Part shown: positions 62,314 through 64,000 of the stretch, piece by piece | Layout of the letters: every line of letters begins with the position of its first letter | Numbering within the stretch: position 1 is the stretch's first letter | Assembly (NCBI RefSeq): GCF_003478445.1 | Contig: NZ_QUET01000010.1 | Span: forward strand, 1 to 64,000 | Reading direction: 5' to 3' | DNA from: Roseburia sp. AM59-24XD | Lineage (GTDB): Bacteria; Bacillota; Clostridia; Lachnospirales; Lachnospiraceae | Length of the DNA stretch: 64,000 nucleotides | Position numbers and translations under genes: made by a program | The notes under the pieces: generated by a model | What the model saw: the letters and a program-made list of their open reading frames with translations, nothing else | What the model was told of the DNA's origin: nothing | Databases searched by the model: none

Positions 62314-62714
62314 AGAAACAGGGCATCTTAAACAGTGATATTTCCAGAGTTCTTTCTTACATGGGACACACAGACTGCATTGCCGTCGGAGACTGCGGGC
62401 TTCCGATCCCGGAAGAGGTGGAACGGATTGATCTTGCACTCGAGTTTGGCGTTCCGTCATTTATGGATGTGCTTCGTGTCATCACAAAGGACATGAAGGT
62501 TGAGAAGATCGTTCTGGCAGAAGAAATCAGGGAGCAAAACCCGAAGGTACTCGGAGAGATCAAGGAGCTGTTTGCAGGACAGGAGCTTGAGACCGTATTT
62601 GTATCTCATACAGAGCTTAAGAAACAGACAAGGGAATGCAAGGCAGTGATACGCACCGGAGAGACAACACCATATGCCAATATCATTCTGCAGTCGGGTT
62701 GTATTTTTGGGTAG
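62310..62714 (+). CDS. rbsD: D-ribose pyranase RbsD
   Basis: 134 residues. MGHTDCIAVGDCGLPIP has the catalytic His and Asp, and PYANIILQSGCIF closes the protein as in RbsD. It converts pyranose and furanose forms of ribose ahead of the kinase. ATG overlaps the regulator stop. Confidence 0.92.
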   Translation: MKKQGILNSDISRVLSYMGHTDCIAVGDCGLPIPEEVERIDLALEFGVPSFMDVLRVITKDMKVEKIVLAEEIREQNPKVLGEIKELFAGQELETVFVSHTELKKQTRECKAVIRTGETTPYANIILQSGCIFG

Positions 62715-62732
62715 AAAAGGGGGTGAGCATTC

Positions 62733-64000
62733 ATGAAAATCGAGATGAAAGGGATTAATAAATCGTTCGGTCCCAATCAGGTGCTTAAGGACGCCGGTTT
62801 TGTTCTGGAGGATGGTGAAGTACATGCACTGATGGGCGAAAATGGTGCCGGAAAATCGACCCTGATGAAGATTTTGACCGGAGTATACAAAAAGGATTCC
62901 GGAACCATAACGATCGATGGCAGGGAGGTTCATTTCAAATCACCGCAGGAGGCAGAGAAAGCCGGTATCGTATTTATTTATCAGGAGTTAAATGTGCTGT
63001 TCGACCTGACCGTGGAGGAGAATCTCTTTATGGGAAAGGAGATCACAAAACATTTTGGAATTTGTGATAAAAAGGCAATGCGTCGCAAGGCTCAGGAGGT
63101 CATGGAACGGATGGGGGTGCAGATCCCGGTCGATGCTGTGATGTCCGATCTGTCCGTAGGACAGCAGCAGATGGTTGAAATCTGCAAGGCACTGATGGTA
63201 GACGCAAAGGTTCTGATCATGGATGAGCCGACAGCAGCACTGACAGAGCGTGAGACAGAAACCTTATTTAAGGTCATGAAATCGCTGCGGGAAAAGGGTG
63301 TTTCCATTGTTTATATTTCTCATCGAATGGAAGAAATCTTTGAACTGTGTGACCGGATCACGATTCTTCGCGATGGTACCTATATTGGCACCGAAGAAAT
63401 CAGCAAGATCGACATGGATGGCGTTGTCCGCATGATGATCGGAAGAGAGATCGGCGAGCGTTTTCCGAAAAGAGATGCAAAGATCGGTGATGTTGTCTTA
63501 AAGGTGGAGGGACTGACAAAGGAAAAACTGTTCCACGACGTATCCTTTGAGGTCAGAGCCGGTGAAGTTCTCGGTGTTGCCGGACTGATGGGGGCCGGAC
63601 GGACAGAGATCATGAGAGCGTTGTTTGGCTGTATCGCCAGGGATCGCGGCAGTATTTACATTGATGGTGAAAAGGTTAAGATCAAAAATCCGGAGCAGGC
63701 GATCAAGGCAGGCATCGGATTTATCACAGAGGACCGTAAAACAGAGGGACTTCTGTTAGAGAAAAGCATTGCGGATAATATTGAGATCGTGAATTTGAAA
63801 GCGGTTTCACGAAAAGGCGTTTTATCCAAACGCAAAGAAAAGGATCTGGTTCATAAGGAGATTGAAGAGTTTCGGATCAAATGCTTTGGACCATGGCATG
63901 AATGTGATAACTTAAGCGGCGGTAATCAGCAGAAGGTTGTTCTTGCAAAATGGATCGCAACCAATCCGAAGATACTGATCCTGGATGAACCGACAAGAGG
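62733..64000 (+). CDS. rbsA: Sugar ABC transporter ATP-binding protein RbsA (3' end cut)
   Basis: 422 residues visible from ATG 62,733 (GGGGGTGA ahead), open to the window end. It has a first ATP domain with MGENGAGKSTLMKILTG and LSVGQQQMVEICKALM, DEPTAALTERE, and a second domain with NLSGGNQQKVVLAKWIATNP, the twin-domain layout of sugar importers (RbsA/MglA). The Walker A of the second domain is replaced by the usual GLMGAGRTE. It drives uptake of ribose or a related sugar. Confidence 0.94.
   Translation, partial: MKIEMKGINKSFGPNQVLKDAGFVLEDGEVHALMGENGAGKSTLMKILTGVYKKDSGTITIDGREVHFKSPQEAEKAGIVFIYQELNVLFDLTVEENLFMGKEITKHFGICDKKAMRRKAQEVMERMGVQIPVDAVMSDLSVGQQQMVEICKALMVDAKVLIMDEPTAALTERETETLFKVMKSLREKGVSIVYISHRMEEIFELCDRITILRDGTYIGTEEISKIDMDGVVRMMIGREIGERFPKRDAKIGDVVLKVEGLTKEKLFHDVSFEVRAGEVLGVAGLMGAGRTEIMRALFGCIARDRGSIYIDGEKVKIKNPEQAIKAGIGFITEDRKTEGLLLEKSIADNIEIVNLKAVSRKGVLSKRKEKDLVHKEIEEFRIKCFGPWHECDNLSGGNQQKVVLAKWIATNPKILILDEPTR

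Overview
The window is chromosomal DNA of a spore-forming anaerobic Firmicute, most likely a Lachnospiraceae-type gut bacterium. Supporting signs are the complete Rnf complex operon, the spoVT, yabP/yabQ, divIC, spoIIE, tilS, hpt and ftsH order, SigA-type promoters, and frequent GTG/TTG starts with strong AGGAGG ribosome sites. No rRNA, tRNA or CRISPR array was seen.

Region 1 (1 to about 27,400) is the right-hand part of an integrative conjugative element of the Tn916/Tn1549 superfamily; its left end lies outside the window. From left to right it holds the end of the VirD4-type coupling protein; the mating channel genes (Maff2, VirB6-like, PrgI, VirB4, CHAP hydrolase, DUF4315, DUF4366); topoisomerase III; a giant antirestriction protein (ArdA, ArdC and YodL parts); and small accessory genes. 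On the minus strand follow two small genes, a MOB-P relaxase and mobC. Next come an XRE regulator, an AT-rich cargo with a BceAB-type peptide transporter and its BceRS-type two-component system, then a sigma factor, a small HTH protein, Xis and a Tn916-type tyrosine integrase. Two inverted copies of an oriT-like sequence sit about 8 kb apart. In Tn1549 itself the cargo is vanB; here a peptide-antibiotic sensing and resistance module is carried instead.

Region 2 (27,500 to 33,000) is the rnfCDGEAB operon, encoding an ion-translocating ferredoxin:NAD oxidoreductase. It has its own promoter just inside the chromosomal side of the element. Region 3 (33,000 to 46,000) holds a DRE-TIM aldolase, an HD-GYP protein, an M29 aminopeptidase with a long N-terminal extension, a diguanylate cyclase, a NYN/LOTUS protein, a zinc-ribbon membrane protein with a TPM protein, a Cys-rich protein, an M18 aminopeptidase and an acyltransferase. 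Region 4 (46,000 to 50,000) has a carbonic anhydrase and two sodium-coupled transporters.

Region 5 (50,000 to 60,100) is a sporulation, division and housekeeping block: spoVT, hup, rqcP, yabP, yabQ, divIC, spoIIE, tilS, hpt and ftsH. Promoters there match SigG (spoVT), SigA (hup) and Spo0A/SigA (spoIIE). Region 6 (60,100 to 61,200) is non-coding apart from a methyltransferase remnant, and holds a roughly 530-nt imperfect palindrome. Region 7 (61,200 to the end) is a ribose-type sugar operon: LacI regulator, RbsD, and RbsA cut by the window edge.

Five otherwise intact genes (relaxase, rnfC, aldolase, zinc-ribbon protein, NSS transporter) are each broken by one missing base. This pattern points to sequence or assembly errors more than to real gene decay.
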